This document shows positions 1 through 7,191 of a stretch of DNA of 30,671 nt, piece after piece; positions within the stretch are counted from its first letter, which is position 1, and each line of letters starts with the position of its first letter. Origin of the DNA: a virus. The stretch spans positions 13,192-43,862 of IMG/VR virus record IMGVR_UViG_3300030419_001084. One strand, given 5' to 3'. The position numbers were made by a program, and so were the translations under genes. The notes beneath the pieces were generated by a model. The model searched no databases. It saw only the letters and a program-made list of their open reading frames with translations, and was not told the origin of the DNA.

Positions 1-2
1 AT

Positions 3-1220
3 ACTAGGATGATTAGCGGTGCTTATAAATACTTAACAGACAAAAGATTTAGAAGATTAGTGGATGGGTCTGGTGCTGATTTATTTAGACCGGCTCATGA
101 AATGATGGGGTTTGCTAAATCTGGTAGTAAAATGCAGTCTCTTGCTGATTTCCTAACAGATAAAAGTCAATTCAATAGAATTAACTCTATAAATAATATT
201 GTATCAGCTTCTATAGGTAAGGTTTTTATAGAAGATATGTTGAATGTTGTTCGCAAGGGCGGTACTTGGAAGACATTAGGTGTTTCTAAGCTAAGAAAAC
301 TAGAGGTTAGAAATGCAAAGAACACTCTAGATAGACTAGGGATTAAGGTAACTGATATAAAAAAGAACGGAAAGATTAGTGATGCTAAGATGATGCAAGC
401 AATGGGTGATTTTGCAGTTAAGACGCAGGTTCAAAAAAATATATTAACAGACCCACTATGGCTTAATAGACCTAGCCTTAGATTATTAACCCAATTTAAA
501 ACTTTTCCAGTAAGAAATGCTAACTACATGAGGAAACAAATAGAATCTGATTTGTATAATTATAATATATTTCCATTATTAAGACTAGGAGCAACAGGAG
601 TAGCAGGTGCAGGTATAGCTCTAAAGGCTAAGGAGTATATGAAGTATGTTTTCTCTGGAGAAAAATCTTATGAACCAGAAAACTTTATAAATACAGATGG
701 CAAAGATATAGTAGAAGCTTTGACTGCTATTGGAGCTTTTGGTTATATGTCAGATGTAATGTCTCCTTTATTAGAAGAAGGTGCAGATTTTACATTCGCT
801 AATAAAGCCAAGTGGTTAGCTCAACCTGCGTTTTGGTCTGACTTTGAAAACCTACTTAAGACAATAGACTCTCTAGAGAAAGATTTTTCAGAATACAAAG
901 GAGAGGCAATCTATCGTGTGCCATCAAGAGCGCTTAAACTTACAGGAAGTCCTCTATTAAAACAAGCGTCTAAAAGAGTAGAGACAAAGGGGTTAAAGCA
1001 AAACAGAATTAAGTACTTAAGGGGAAGAAAGTTAGCGGAGTTTAGGTCAAGGCTTATTGATGGTGACGATAGAAAAAAAGTAGTATCTGATATAAGAGAT
1101 TGGAATAACTACGTAAGAAGCTTGCCATCTGGCTATGGTAAATACAGAATAACAATATCAGATTACAATAGACAAGCCTTGATTAAAGCTGTGATAAGAA
1201 AAAATAAAAAGAAAGTTTAA
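3..1220 (+). CDS. C-terminal part of a large virion-type protein (5' end outside window)
   Basis: The reading frame is open from the first bases of the window, with no stop before the first Met at base 9, so this is probably the C-terminal part of a longer protein. About 403 residues are visible. They are basic, mostly helical, and contain one Gly/Ala-rich hydrophobic stretch (around residues 195-210) that could be a membrane-interacting segment. The tail is very basic (RKNKKKV). Its place at the end of a plus-strand block, just before a nuclease gene, fits the last large structural or internal virion protein of a tailed phage. I recognise no catalytic motif. The stop overlaps the start of the next gene (TAATG), which suggests coupled translation. 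Confidence 0.6.
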   Translation, partial: TRMISGAYKYLTDKRFRRLVDGSGADLFRPAHEMMGFAKSGSKMQSLADFLTDKSQFNRINSINNIVSASIGKVFIEDMLNVVRKGGTWKTLGVSKLRKLEVRNAKNTLDRLGIKVTDIKKNGKISDAKMMQAMGDFAVKTQVQKNILTDPLWLNRPSLRLLTQFKTFPVRNANYMRKQIESDLYNYNIFPLLRLGATGVAGAGIALKAKEYMKYVFSGEKSYEPENFINTDGKDIVEALTAIGAFGYMSDVMSPLLEEGADFTFANKAKWLAQPAFWSDFENLLKTIDSLEKDFSEYKGEAIYRVPSRALKLTGSPLLKQASKRVETKGLKQNRIKYLRGRKLAEFRSRLIDGDDRKKVVSDIRDWNNYVRSLPSGYGKYRITISDYNRQALIKAVIRKNKKKV

Positions 1221-1597
1221 TGGATTGCAAGTACACATATAATGCTAAGCTACTTAGGGTTGTAGATGGTGACACTTGCGATGCCATGATAGACTTAGGT
1301 TTCGATACTTGGATTAAAAGACGTATTAGATTTATGGGTGTAGATACTTGGGAATCTAGAACTAGAGATTTAGATGAAAAAAAGAAAGGTCTAGAAGCTA
1401 AGGCTTACACTAAAGACAAGTTAGAAAATTCTAACGAAGGTAAATTTACTTTAAAATCACATGGTACAGGTAAGTATGGCAGAGTTCTTGGTGAAATATT
1501 TCTTAAAGATGAAGAAGAAAGTCTCAATGAACTATTAAAAATTAATGGTCATGCCTATGAATATCTTGGTGGAAAGAAGAAGAAGTTTAATGGCTAA
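1220..1597 (+). CDS. Staphylococcal-nuclease-like (thermonuclease) protein
   Basis: This 125-residue protein matches the staphylococcal nuclease fold family, which hydrolyses DNA and RNA with calcium. Visible active-site equivalents are Asp16 and Asp18 in VVDGDT, an Arg in RRIRF (residues 34-37), Asp42 and Glu45 in VDTWES, and Arg88 in KYGRVLGE. These are the D21, R35, D40, E43 and R87 positions of the classical enzyme, so it is probably active. No signal peptide is visible, and it is close to the minimal domain length. Its start overlaps the preceding stop (TAATG) and its end overlaps the next gene by 8 bases. It could take part in degrading host DNA or be carried with the virion; the context does not decide. 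Confidence 0.85.
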   Translation: MDCKYTYNAKLLRVVDGDTCDAMIDLGFDTWIKRRIRFMGVDTWESRTRDLDEKKKGLEAKAYTKDKLENSNEGKFTLKSHGTGKYGRVLGEIFLKDEEESLNELLKINGHAYEYLGGKKKKFNG

Positions 1598-2312
1598 TAC
1601 TATAAACGAATATTTTCAACCCTCATCTACAAGCTCACATAGTAATATAGATGATTTAATACTGCAATCTGAGTTAGATAAAAGACAATTTGGAGGAGCT
1701 AGCTTATATAAGGGTGAAAGAGAATACCCAATAGATATGGTAGAATATGCAAATTTAATATCTAAAGCAAATATGTCAAGTGCAATAAGTAATAGTGAGG
1801 TTGGACGTCCTTTAGAAGCCTACATAACTAGAGGAGAAAGTAGAGAGACATTAAAAGATTTAAGTAAAGAGGTTGTAGATAGAATGAGATTAGGTGATTC
1901 ACCTATGGGTATAATAGCATATAATTCACCTAGGGAGCCGGGATTTCTAGGAAGATATATACCGTCTAAGAATCCATTGTATTCTCCAGATACAATTAGA
2001 ATTTTTTCTGATGCTTGGTCATATGATACAGAAGCTAGTACACTTTTACATGAGCCGATACATGGTATTCGTATGCCGCATGATAACAATGCGAATTTAT
2101 TTCATAGTAGAAATGTAGGTACTAAAGCAAAAGACTTTGATATTTATGAGGAAAATATGTTACAATCATTAAGTGATTATTTTGGAGGTAGAAAAAAAGC
2201 TAAGAAGAAGTTAGAAAATTTACTAGACATGCGGTACGATAGACCTAACGTAAAAGCATATAGGCGTAGAGTTGCACCATATAACCCAATAGAAGATATT
2301 TTAAATCGTTAA
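1590..2312 (+). CDS. Putative metzincin-like zinc metallopeptidase
   Basis: I place the start at the ATG at 1590, not at an upstream Met at 1545, because a purine-rich ribosome binding stretch (GAAAGAAGAAG) precedes it and the overlap with the nuclease gene falls to 8 bases. The 240-residue protein carries HEPIHGIRMPH at residues 154-164. This is HExxH with a third His at the metzincin spacing (HExxHxxxxxH), although the usual Gly is replaced by Arg. Further on is a conserved-looking acidic/aromatic stretch (YEENMLQSLSDYFGG) and a basic tail. A protease acting on virion or host proteins is plausible from the motif only. The stop codon overlaps that of the convergent helicase gene. Confidence 0.5.
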   Translation: MANTINEYFQPSSTSSHSNIDDLILQSELDKRQFGGASLYKGEREYPIDMVEYANLISKANMSSAISNSEVGRPLEAYITRGESRETLKDLSKEVVDRMRLGDSPMGIIAYNSPREPGFLGRYIPSKNPLYSPDTIRIFSDAWSYDTEASTLLHEPIHGIRMPHDNNANLFHSRNVGTKAKDFDIYEENMLQSLSDYFGGRKKAKKKLENLLDMRYDRPNVKAYRRRVAPYNPIEDILNR

Positions 2313-3640
2313 AAAGGCTTAGGTGTACCGTTTACCCCATCTCCTCTTTCTCTTGCTAGTGATACTGCCTCAGCCTCTGTATTAGTAACCAAGCAACTAT
2401 TACCATGATATCCAACCTCGCAAGAGTTGGTACTACCATATCTATTTTTAGCTACTATTAACTCTAAGAAACAATCACTATTACCATCGTCACCATATCT
2501 AGATACCCAAGGATAATGAGAAAATACAACTATCTCTGCATCTTGTTCCAAGTTTCCAGACTCAGCTAAGTCAGACAACCTAGGTATCCTATCAGTTCTA
2601 TGCTCCATATTTCTATTCATCTGTGACACTAATATAACAGACATATCTTGTGCCTTAGCCAACCATTTATAGCCACGACTAACATCACCTATCTTCAATC
2701 TTAAATCTCTTCTATCGTGTGCAGGGTGCTCTATTAATCCTATGTGGTCATCTATAACTACATCTGGACTAATAGCTTTTATCTCACGAAATGTATTCTC
2801 CATATCTCTCACATCATCAAACATAAATAACTTGTCCTTATAAACCTCTGATATAAGGGAAGATATATCTGCTAATTCTAATTGGTCTATATCTATATTG
2901 TTTCGTAAGTTCCTGTATTGTAAGAACTTAGACTCCATTGCTATAAACTTCTTCATCATCTCTGTGTTAGGCATCTCTCTATTAAACATAGCAACCTTAA
3001 GTCCTCTATGTACTAAGTTCCTAGCTATGTTAGCTGATACTGTAGTTTTTGCATTGCCGGGTCTACCTGCTATAATAGTTATCTCACCCCTAGTCATACC
3101 TGTAATTACTCTATCTAGCGTACCTATACCTGTTTGTATTTGGGTAGTAGAATTAAGTATTGAATCTTTTGTATCTTCTAGTAAAGAATCTATATCAAAT
3201 GATTTACTAGGCTGAAGTTTTATTATATTCCCAATGGTAGTGTGAGCTTCTTCTAGTAAGTTAGAAGTCTCTAATGATGAATCTCCAAGACCTTTGGATA
3301 TATCATGCATCTGTGAATGCAGTACACGTCTAAGGTAATACGAATGCAGTCTCTTTGCATACTCTTCTGCACTAGATGGAGACACAACAGAGTCTAGAAA
3401 ACCTGTTATCTCATACTTAGAACTATGCCCATCTACATCATTGCCAACATCTTCGCATATAGTTATTAAGTCTATCTCTTTACCTTTAGAGTGTAACTTA
3501 TCTATAGCAAGCCAAACCTTCTGGTTAAAACTTGAATAGAAAAAGTCTTTGTTAGGTATGTATTGCTTAACTGAATCTATATATTTACTATCAGTTATTA
3601 TACAACCAAGTAATGCTTGTTCTAGTTCAATACTTTTCAT
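2309..3640 (-). CDS. dnaB: DnaB-type replicative DNA helicase
   Basis: The protein has 443 residues, the usual length for a DnaB-family hexameric 5'-3' helicase. Residues 1 to about 105 resemble the DnaB N-terminal helical domain. The RecA-like C-terminal domain carries Walker A GRPGNAKTT (192-200), Walker B VVIDD (294-298), the ILVSQMNR segment (336-343), the LAESGNLEQDAEIVVF segment typical of DnaB motif H4, and a late AKNRYGS stretch fitting the arginine-finger region. The start at 3640 has an AAGGAT ribosome binding site and overlaps the upstream gene by 14 bases. It is the last gene of the leftward early block and meets the plus-strand genes tail to tail with no spacer. No primase is visible in the window. 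Confidence 0.95.
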   Translation of the reverse strand: MKSIELEQALLGCIITDSKYIDSVKQYIPNKDFFYSSFNQKVWLAIDKLHSKGKEIDLITICEDVGNDVDGHSSKYEITGFLDSVVSPSSAEEYAKRLHSYYLRRVLHSQMHDISKGLGDSSLETSNLLEEAHTTIGNIIKLQPSKSFDIDSLLEDTKDSILNSTTQIQTGIGTLDRVITGMTRGEITIIAGRPGNAKTTVSANIARNLVHRGLKVAMFNREMPNTEMMKKFIAMESKFLQYRNLRNNIDIDQLELADISSLISEVYKDKLFMFDDVRDMENTFREIKAISPDVVIDDHIGLIEHPAHDRRDLRLKIGDVSRGYKWLAKAQDMSVILVSQMNRNMEHRTDRIPRLSDLAESGNLEQDAEIVVFSHYPWVSRYGDDGNSDCFLELIVAKNRYGSTNSCEVGYHGNSCLVTNTEAEAVSLARERGDGVNGTPKPF

Positions 3641-4007
3641 TGTTATCCTTTAATTTAGGAGGTATCCTATCTAGGTTTTTCCTATCATATTCCTTTCTTA
3701 TTGCTATCCTTTCACTTTCATTCTTTATCATTCCAGATAAATACCTTAATCCAAATCCTCTTTGAATACCTCCCTTGCTCTTGAACTTCCTTATTGTTTC
3801 TACTATTATATCTCCATCTACATTCTCTATATCAGCTAGAAATCCTGCCTTAGCTACATCATTAACTGTCCAATAATTAGATACCTCTTCAAATATATCA
3901 TCTATAGTTTTAAGAACTTTAGCAGGTCTACATAACCTTAAAGTCTTAAGCCTAAATCTAACATCTTTAATAGGGATACTACCCTCACATAATGGACACT
4001 TAGCCAT
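3627..4007 (-). CDS. Unknown protein with N-terminal CPLC zinc knuckle
   Basis: I choose the ATG at 4007 (126 residues) over an upstream Met at 4028. The upstream site has its GGAGA directly against the start codon, while 4007 has GGGATG at a workable distance and only an 8-base overlap with the preceding gene. The protein starts MAKCPLCEGSIPI, a CxxC knuckle. A helical body (SNYWTVNDVAKAGFLAD and following) and a basic C-terminus come next. Lying directly before the helicase gene, it might be a helicase loader or another replication accessory factor. That is an inference from position only; I do not recognise the family. Confidence 0.65.
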   Translation of the reverse strand: MAKCPLCEGSIPIKDVRFRLKTLRLCRPAKVLKTIDDIFEEVSNYWTVNDVAKAGFLADIENVDGDIIVETIRKFKSKGGIQRGFGLRYLSGMIKNESERIAIRKEYDRKNLDRIPPKLKDNNEKY

Positions 4008-4269
4008 CACACATCCCGCATTCTCCACGATTTAATGGCACTCTAGCAAATATATCACTTGGGAGTATGCCATTACTTAATCTTGTACCAGATATAGGAG
4101 CTTTAGTTTCAAATGCTCTATTACATTTAGTACATCTTAAAGGCTTTGATGTTGTAAGTATGTTTCTACTACTTGATATTTCATTTCCGCCAGAGTTTCG
4201 TACAACTTTCCAATCTACCCAATCTTCTCCTAGGTAATAAGCTATATCAGCTATCCTAGTTCTAGTCAT
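4000..4269 (-). CDS. Unknown small protein with zinc-ribbon cysteines
   Basis: The 89-residue version starts at an ATG whose last bases form an ATGA overlap with the stop of the upstream nuclease gene, a classic coupled start. A longer version starting at 4413 (137 residues, preceded by AAGGAT) is possible, but it would overlap the nuclease gene by about 150 bases. The first 45 residues contain an aromatic stretch (IAYYLGEDWVDWKVV). The second half carries CTKC and, near the end, CGMC, four cysteines spaced to bind one zinc ion. It sits among replication and recombination genes and may bind nucleic acid. The family is not recognised. Confidence 0.6.
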   Translation of the reverse strand: MTRTRIADIAYYLGEDWVDWKVVRNSGGNEISSSRNILTTSKPLRCTKCNRAFETKAPISGTRLSNGILPSDIFARVPLNRGECGMCDG

Positions 4270-4601
4270 TGCTTGGTAGTTTTTCTTGCCTTTTTTATCT
4301 CCGACATAATCTTCATCAATTCTGTCATTGATATTATAGCGTATATTGTTCCTCTTGATTCCTTTACTAATTGAAGGTGTGATTCCCCTATTGCTTCCGA
4401 AGGTTTCAGCCATGATGCTATCCTTTTTCTTACTTTACATTGAACGGTGTAGTCTTCTATTACCATGTCAACTTCGGGGTCTAGACCTAAAGACCTACCA
4501 TCAGACCCCCAAGCTCTTTTAGATTCTAGTCCGTATTCTCTAGCTAGATTTACGCACTCTCTTTCGAACCTGTTTCCTTTTGCTTTGCTTTTTGACGGCA
4601 T
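4266..4601 (-). CDS. Hjc-like PD-(D/E)XK nuclease, putative Holliday junction resolvase
   Basis: This 111-residue protein has the pattern of the archaeal Hjc and phage resolvase type of the PD-(D/E)XK superfamily. It has GNRFERECVNLAREYGL with the conserved Glu (residues 9-25), a WGSDGRS segment, Asp45 in PEVDMVIED, and QCK (54-56) in place of the usual ExK. The size fits a single minimal nuclease domain that cuts four-way junctions or branched DNA. The start at 4601 has a good GAGGAG ribosome binding site. Neighbours are the helicase, SSB-like and annealing genes, which fits a role in recombination or in resolving replication intermediates before packaging. Another restriction-like nuclease activity remains possible. 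Confidence 0.75.
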   Translation of the reverse strand: MPSKSKAKGNRFERECVNLAREYGLESKRAWGSDGRSLGLDPEVDMVIEDYTVQCKVRKRIASWLKPSEAIGESHLQLVKESRGTIYAIISMTELMKIMSEIKKARKTTKQ

Positions 4602-4606
4602 TTTTT

Positions 4607-4855
4607 CTACTCCTCTTCTTCTTGAAGGGACTCTCTAGGAACTTCTCCATTCCCTTTGCCACTTTGTTTAAGAAATCCATCTATTTTATCCTCCATGAAT
4701 TTAGTATACTTTTCTGTGTCTCCTTTCATGTCTAAATAATTATAAAGAAACTCTCCAAGTATATCTAGTGTTCGTTTATTTGCTAAAGACATTGTAGTCA
4801 CTTGATTTATCATAGACAACATGTCTTTCTTTGTTATGTTCTTTTTTCTTTTCAT
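4607..4855 (-). CDS. Unknown small helical protein
   Basis: It has 82 residues with a very basic N-terminus (MKRKKNITKKD), a helical middle and an acidic C-terminal tail ending EEEE. The ATG at 4855 lies only about 5 bases after a strong promoter-like -10 box and has no ribosome binding site, so the mRNA would be leaderless, or translation begins at an internal Met (for example at 4822). It is first in a short run leading into the resolvase-like gene. No family is recognised. The charge pattern would suit a small nucleic-acid or protein adaptor, but nothing in the sequence proves it. Confidence 0.6.
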   Translation of the reverse strand: MKRKKNITKKDMLSMINQVTTMSLANKRTLDILGEFLYNYLDMKGDTEKYTKFMEDKIDGFLKQSGKGNGEVPRESLQEEEE

Positions 4856-4860
4856 ATTTA

Positions 4861-4888
4861 ATTATAGCAAAAGGGAGAAAGGTGCCAA
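4861..4888 (-). promoter_or_regulatory. Sigma70-like promoter
   Basis: On the minus strand TTGGCA (4888-4883) and TATAAT (4866-4861) are separated by 16 bases, and a TG precedes the -10 box by one base. This is close to the bacterial consensus and points into the gene starting at 4855. Predicted transcription would start at about 4854, at or just inside the start codon. Confidence 0.5.
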
Positions 4889-4916
4889 CCATCTACATAA
4901 TACATTTGCCATGTCT

Positions 4917-4952
4917 ATTAACAATACGTAACACATATTTTTAATTGTTAAT
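4917..4952. repeat. AT-rich inverted repeat
   Basis: ATTAACAAT (4917-4925) and ATTGTTAAT (4944-4952) are perfect 9-base complements around an 18-base loop. It lies downstream of the small membrane protein gene at 4987-5151 and upstream of the 4861-4888 promoter, so it could be a weak terminator or a protein-binding dyad. Confidence 0.4.
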
Positions 4953-4986
4953 TTATTATGCATTCTCCCTATGCTAATCCTTATTC

Positions 4987-5151
4987 TTAAGCTATTTCTT
5001 CTATTATATATTCTATTAAATCGTCTAGCTTTTTTTCTACTCTATTGATTCTCCATAAAACACTAAGAACCAATACCAGCATCATCAACATAGAAAACTC
5101 CCAATACGGAAAGTATTCTACACTAAATAGTGCTTCCCAATAGTATCTCAT
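4987..5151 (-). CDS. Small single-pass membrane protein
   Basis: This 54-residue gene has a near-perfect ribosome binding site (AAAAGGAG) eight bases before the ATG. The N-terminal 20 residues are aromatic (RYYWEALFSVEYFPYW). A hydrophobic helix of about 14 residues (SMLMMLVLVLSVLW) follows, then a charged helix RINRVEKKLDDLIEYIIEE. This is the shape of a one-pass membrane protein with a cytoplasmic coiled segment. It starts 3 bases after the stop of the zinc-knuckle gene, so the two are probably co-translated. Function unknown; a host-envelope or superinfection role is only a guess. Confidence 0.65.
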   Translation of the reverse strand: MRYYWEALFSVEYFPYWEFSMLMMLVLVLSVLWRINRVEKKLDDLIEYIIEEIA

Positions 5152-5154
5152 CTA

Positions 5155-5253
5155 CTACTCCTTTTCTTTTTTTTTCTTAGCACAGTCATCACAGACTCCG
5201 CTTTTATTCATTGTCGGTTTATCGCAACCGTGACACATAAATGGTGTTGGCAT
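5155..5253 (-). CDS. 32-residue zinc-knuckle microprotein
   Basis: The ORF starts MPTPFMCHGCDKPTMN, continues with CDDC and ends in a Lys/Glu-rich tail. Two CxxC pairs 11 residues apart are the ligand set of one zinc ribbon, and the Lys-rich tail would favour nucleic acid. An AAGGAT ribosome binding site precedes the ATG. The gene sits just upstream of the small membrane protein gene. It is very short, so the main support is the clean start signal and the precise CxxC spacing. Its 5' leader can form an unusual set of alternative hairpins (see the 5254-5368 finding). Confidence 0.65.
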   Translation of the reverse strand: MPTPFMCHGCDKPTMNKSGVCDDCAKKKKEKE

Positions 5254-5262
5254 ATCTAATCC

Positions 5263-5324
5263 TTGGGTGTTTTAAGAAGGTACTAAAGGAGAATAAAAAC
5301 AAGCAACCCTCAAGGCACACCCAA
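5263..5324 (-). promoter_or_regulatory. Leader hairpin touching a ribosome binding site
   Basis: On the minus strand TTGGGTGT (5324-5317) can pair with ACACCCAA (5270-5263). The last two bases of the second arm are the first two of the AAGGAT ribosome binding site of the zinc-knuckle gene at 5253. Pairing could therefore change access to that site. The loop is long (46 bases), so stability is uncertain. Confidence 0.35.
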
Positions 5325-5335
5325 ACCTGTGACTT

Positions 5336-5368
5336 AAAAAATTTTTGGGGTGTTTAAGGTACACCCCA
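5336..5368 (-). terminator. Putative intrinsic terminator or attenuator
   Basis: On the minus strand TGGGGTGT (5368-5361) and ACACCCCA (5353-5346) form a perfect 8-base stem with a 7-base loop. Four As and then six Ts (5341-5336) follow. It lies 14 bases after the stop of the HTH gene at 5382 and just before the leader of the zinc-knuckle gene. Confidence 0.5.
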
Positions 5369-5381
5369 GACCTTACTATAA

Positions 5382-5585
5382 CTACTTAGTAGTTAATGAG
5401 TATGTAGCATAACCCTTAGTATTATCAGTACTAATATTCATATTGAAAGTAGTACGTAATACATGGATTACAGCCGCTAATCTATAGATTCCAAAGCGAC
5501 TAATCGCTGTTTTAGCTGTTAACTTCTTTCCAGAGAACAAAAAGTCTCTTACTTTTGCCACTTGGCTTTTTCTTTTTCTAGGCAT
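5382..5585 (-). CDS. Small helix-turn-helix DNA-binding protein
   Basis: The 67-residue protein has a basic start (MPRKRKSQVAKVRDFL) and then LTAKTAISRFGIYRLAAVIHVLR. The latter reads as a winged helix-turn-helix of the short phage type (HTH_39-like), followed by a beta wing (YATYSLTTK). Such proteins usually act as transcription regulators, though a role in replication initiation is possible. The start has an AAGGAG ribosome binding site and overlaps the upstream gene by 37 bases. A terminator-like hairpin follows the stop, so this is probably the end of one transcription sub-unit. Confidence 0.65.
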   Translation of the reverse strand: MPRKRKSQVAKVRDFLFSGKKLTAKTAISRFGIYRLAAVIHVLRTTFNMNISTDNTKGYATYSLTTK

Positions 5586-5773
5586 TTAAGCTCCTTATCG
5601 TATTTGGTTCTTAGTTTCTTAATTAAAAGATAGTCTTCTTTGCCACTTAGTTCGTACACGCTTCTAGATTTCAGCACATCTCTTGCAGTATTAACCAGAT
5701 AATCTATACCTTCATTCCATCCGAACTTACTAGTGAACACTTCCTCTATCTCATTCCACTTTTTGATTGTCAT
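5549..5773 (-). CDS. Unknown small charged protein
   Basis: I start it at the ATG at 5773 (74 residues, MTIKKWNEIEEVF), which has a perfect GGAGGT ribosome binding site. The Met at 5827 lies deeper within the upstream gene. The protein is helical and highly charged, ending in a Lys/Glu-rich segment (LKCLEKEKAKWQK), possibly a short coiled coil. It overlaps both neighbours and is probably translationally coupled to the HTH protein gene. No family or motif is recognised. Confidence 0.6.
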   Translation of the reverse strand: MTIKKWNEIEEVFTSKFGWNEGIDYLVNTARDVLKSRSVYELSGKEDYLLIKKLRTKYDKELKCLEKEKAKWQK

Positions 5774-5984
5774 TAGGTGTACCTCCGTACTCTGTATGTA
5801 GTCTACTAGGATATATTTCCTCTTCATCTGCTGTCATACCTTCTTCTATATTCTTCTTTGCTAATCTATCATATTCTTTTACTAGTTTAACCTTCAAAGG
5901 ATATGCTTCTTCGGTTATTTGACTATTTGCGTAATAATCTAGTGCCCTAATGATTGTATCGTATTCGTTATTCGTTATCTTCAT
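5751..5984 (-). CDS. Unknown small acidic protein
   Basis: It has 77 residues, mostly charged and helical (MKITNNEYDTIIRALDYY and onward), with an acidic middle (TADEEEIY). It starts directly after the stop of the SSB-like gene with no clear ribosome binding site of its own, so reinitiation after that gene is likely. No motif is recognised. The placement suggests an accessory role in the SSB/annealing cluster, without direct evidence. Confidence 0.55.
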   Translation of the reverse strand: MKITNNEYDTIIRALDYYANSQITEEAYPLKVKLVKEYDRLAKKNIEEGMTADEEEIYPSRLHTEYGGTPNDNQKVE

Positions 5985-6557
5985 CTAGAATGGTACGTCT
6001 GACGTATCTCTCTTACCATTACTCCAAGAATAAACGTTTACAACCTTTGGAGAAGTGACCTCCTCACCATCTCTATTAGTCCATTTCTCGTGCTTAATCC
6101 GTACAATAGCCGGCATCCCTTCACAATTAGATGGAGTTAGTACAGGTAAAGCGTATAGAGTCTTTCCATCTACTTCTTTCTCTTCTGGTTTTATCATTAA
6201 CGCTTCACACAGTTCTTTGAATTCTCTGTTACCTCCAGAGTTTGGCTTCAAATTAGGCTCACTAGGATTCTTGAATCTAAAGAAACCCTTTGAACGAATA
6301 TCCTTATCTACAAACATAGTACCACTATGCTCTCCAAATGTCTTGTCAGAATTTTCGTTAGCTAATTTAAAGACTATATTATATATATCTGCAAGATGTT
6401 TTCCTCTAATAACAACATCTTCCTTAACGGTATACTCCTTAACGTGAGCGTAGAACTCACCCTCTGGTACTATAACGCTAGGCTTATCTTCGGTTGGGTC
6501 ATAGAAGGACTCTCCTCCCATAACGTCACCTAATACAGAATCAATAGAATTACTCAT
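5985..6557 (-). CDS. Putative single-stranded DNA-binding protein
   Basis: The 190-residue protein is beta-rich, and its acidic, hydrophobic C-terminus DTSDVPF closely resembles the DDDIPF partner-binding tail of bacterial and phage SSBs. The N-terminal part reads as an extended strand-rich fold (EGEFYAHVKEYTVKEDVVIRG...YNIVFKL). The gene follows directly, with an 8-base overlap, the Rad52-like annealing gene, a common SSB/annealase pairing in phages. SSB would coat single strands at the fork and recruit recombination partners through the tail. The OB fold itself cannot be proved by reading, so the call rests on tail and context. Confidence 0.6.
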   Translation of the reverse strand: MSNSIDSVLGDVMGGESFYDPTEDKPSVIVPEGEFYAHVKEYTVKEDVVIRGKHLADIYNIVFKLANENSDKTFGEHSGTMFVDKDIRSKGFFRFKNPSEPNLKPNSGGNREFKELCEALMIKPEEKEVDGKTLYALPVLTPSNCEGMPAIVRIKHEKWTNRDGEEVTSPKVVNVYSWSNGKRDTSDVPF

Positions 6558-7191
6558 TATCTTTTCCTTTTGTTTCGCTTTTTATTTGTTCTATTCTAGT
6601 TACCACTTTATCTATATCGCCCTTTTCAATTTCGCCACTTTCAATAGTAAGTGATATCTTTTCTTTCCAATCATCATCTAAGCCTTCCATCTTTTCATAT
6701 AGAAAGTCTATATCTTCTTGGCTTAGTGATGTTTCTTCTACACGGTTTCTATAAACGTCGTCAGCTATATTAAGATACATATTGAATGCTTTCTTAATAC
6801 AATCTGTGTTTGCAGATTTGATATCGTTACCTACATCTACAAACTCATTGCTATTCCTCTTCTTCATTATCCTATGAGCCGCTGTCATATCTCCTTCTCT
6901 CCATATACCACCCTCAAACCACTTCAATCTACCATGTACCATAAAGGCTTCACTACCTAGTGTCTCTGTCCTAATAATAGTCCAAGACCAGCCGGGATAG
7001 TGCTTGTCTGCCATCTTCTTCATGTACCCTACCTCTACGTAGTCAACACCCATCTTGTTCTTGATAAAAGAACGTGGAGTATCTTCCATAGAAACTTCTT
7101 CATGTAGGTTTCTTATTATATCAAATCCATCATTAGTAACGATAGCACCATTACTAGGAGTATCATCTACTAACAATATTTCATTACTCAT
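6550..7191 (-). CDS. Putative Rad52-type single-strand annealing protein
   Basis: The 213-residue protein has the layout of Rad52/Sak-type annealases. DYVEVGYMKKMADKHYPGWSWTI (about residues 50-72) matches the conserved start of the core. A strand-rich segment (MVHGRLKWFEGGIWREGD) comes next, followed by DIKSANTDCIKKAFNMYLNIADDVY (about 123-147), like the conserved helix that ends in a small aromatic motif. Residues beyond 150 are acidic and probably disordered or partner-binding. These proteins anneal complementary single strands during phage recombination and concatemer formation. The start at 7191 has a GAGAGGTG ribosome binding site, and the SSB-like gene follows with a short overlap. Other annealing families are possible but less likely. 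Confidence 0.6.
   Translation of the reverse strand: MSNEILLVDDTPSNGAIVTNDGFDIIRNLHEEVSMEDTPRSFIKNKMGVDYVEVGYMKKMADKHYPGWSWTIIRTETLGSEAFMVHGRLKWFEGGIWREGDMTAAHRIMKKRNSNEFVDVGNDIKSANTDCIKKAFNMYLNIADDVYRNRVEETSLSQEDIDFLYEKMEGLDDDWKEKISLTIESGEIEKGDIDKVVTRIEQIKSETKGKDNE

Noticed and set aside
2898-3215. Plus-strand ORF of 105 residues opposite the helicase
   Set aside because: It is the opposite-strand shadow of a clear DnaB gene and has no ribosome binding site.
4862-4963. Minus-strand 33-residue frame between the membrane protein and the 4855 gene
   Set aside because: Its ribosome binding site is only one base from the ATG, and the frame covers the promoter and inverted repeat.
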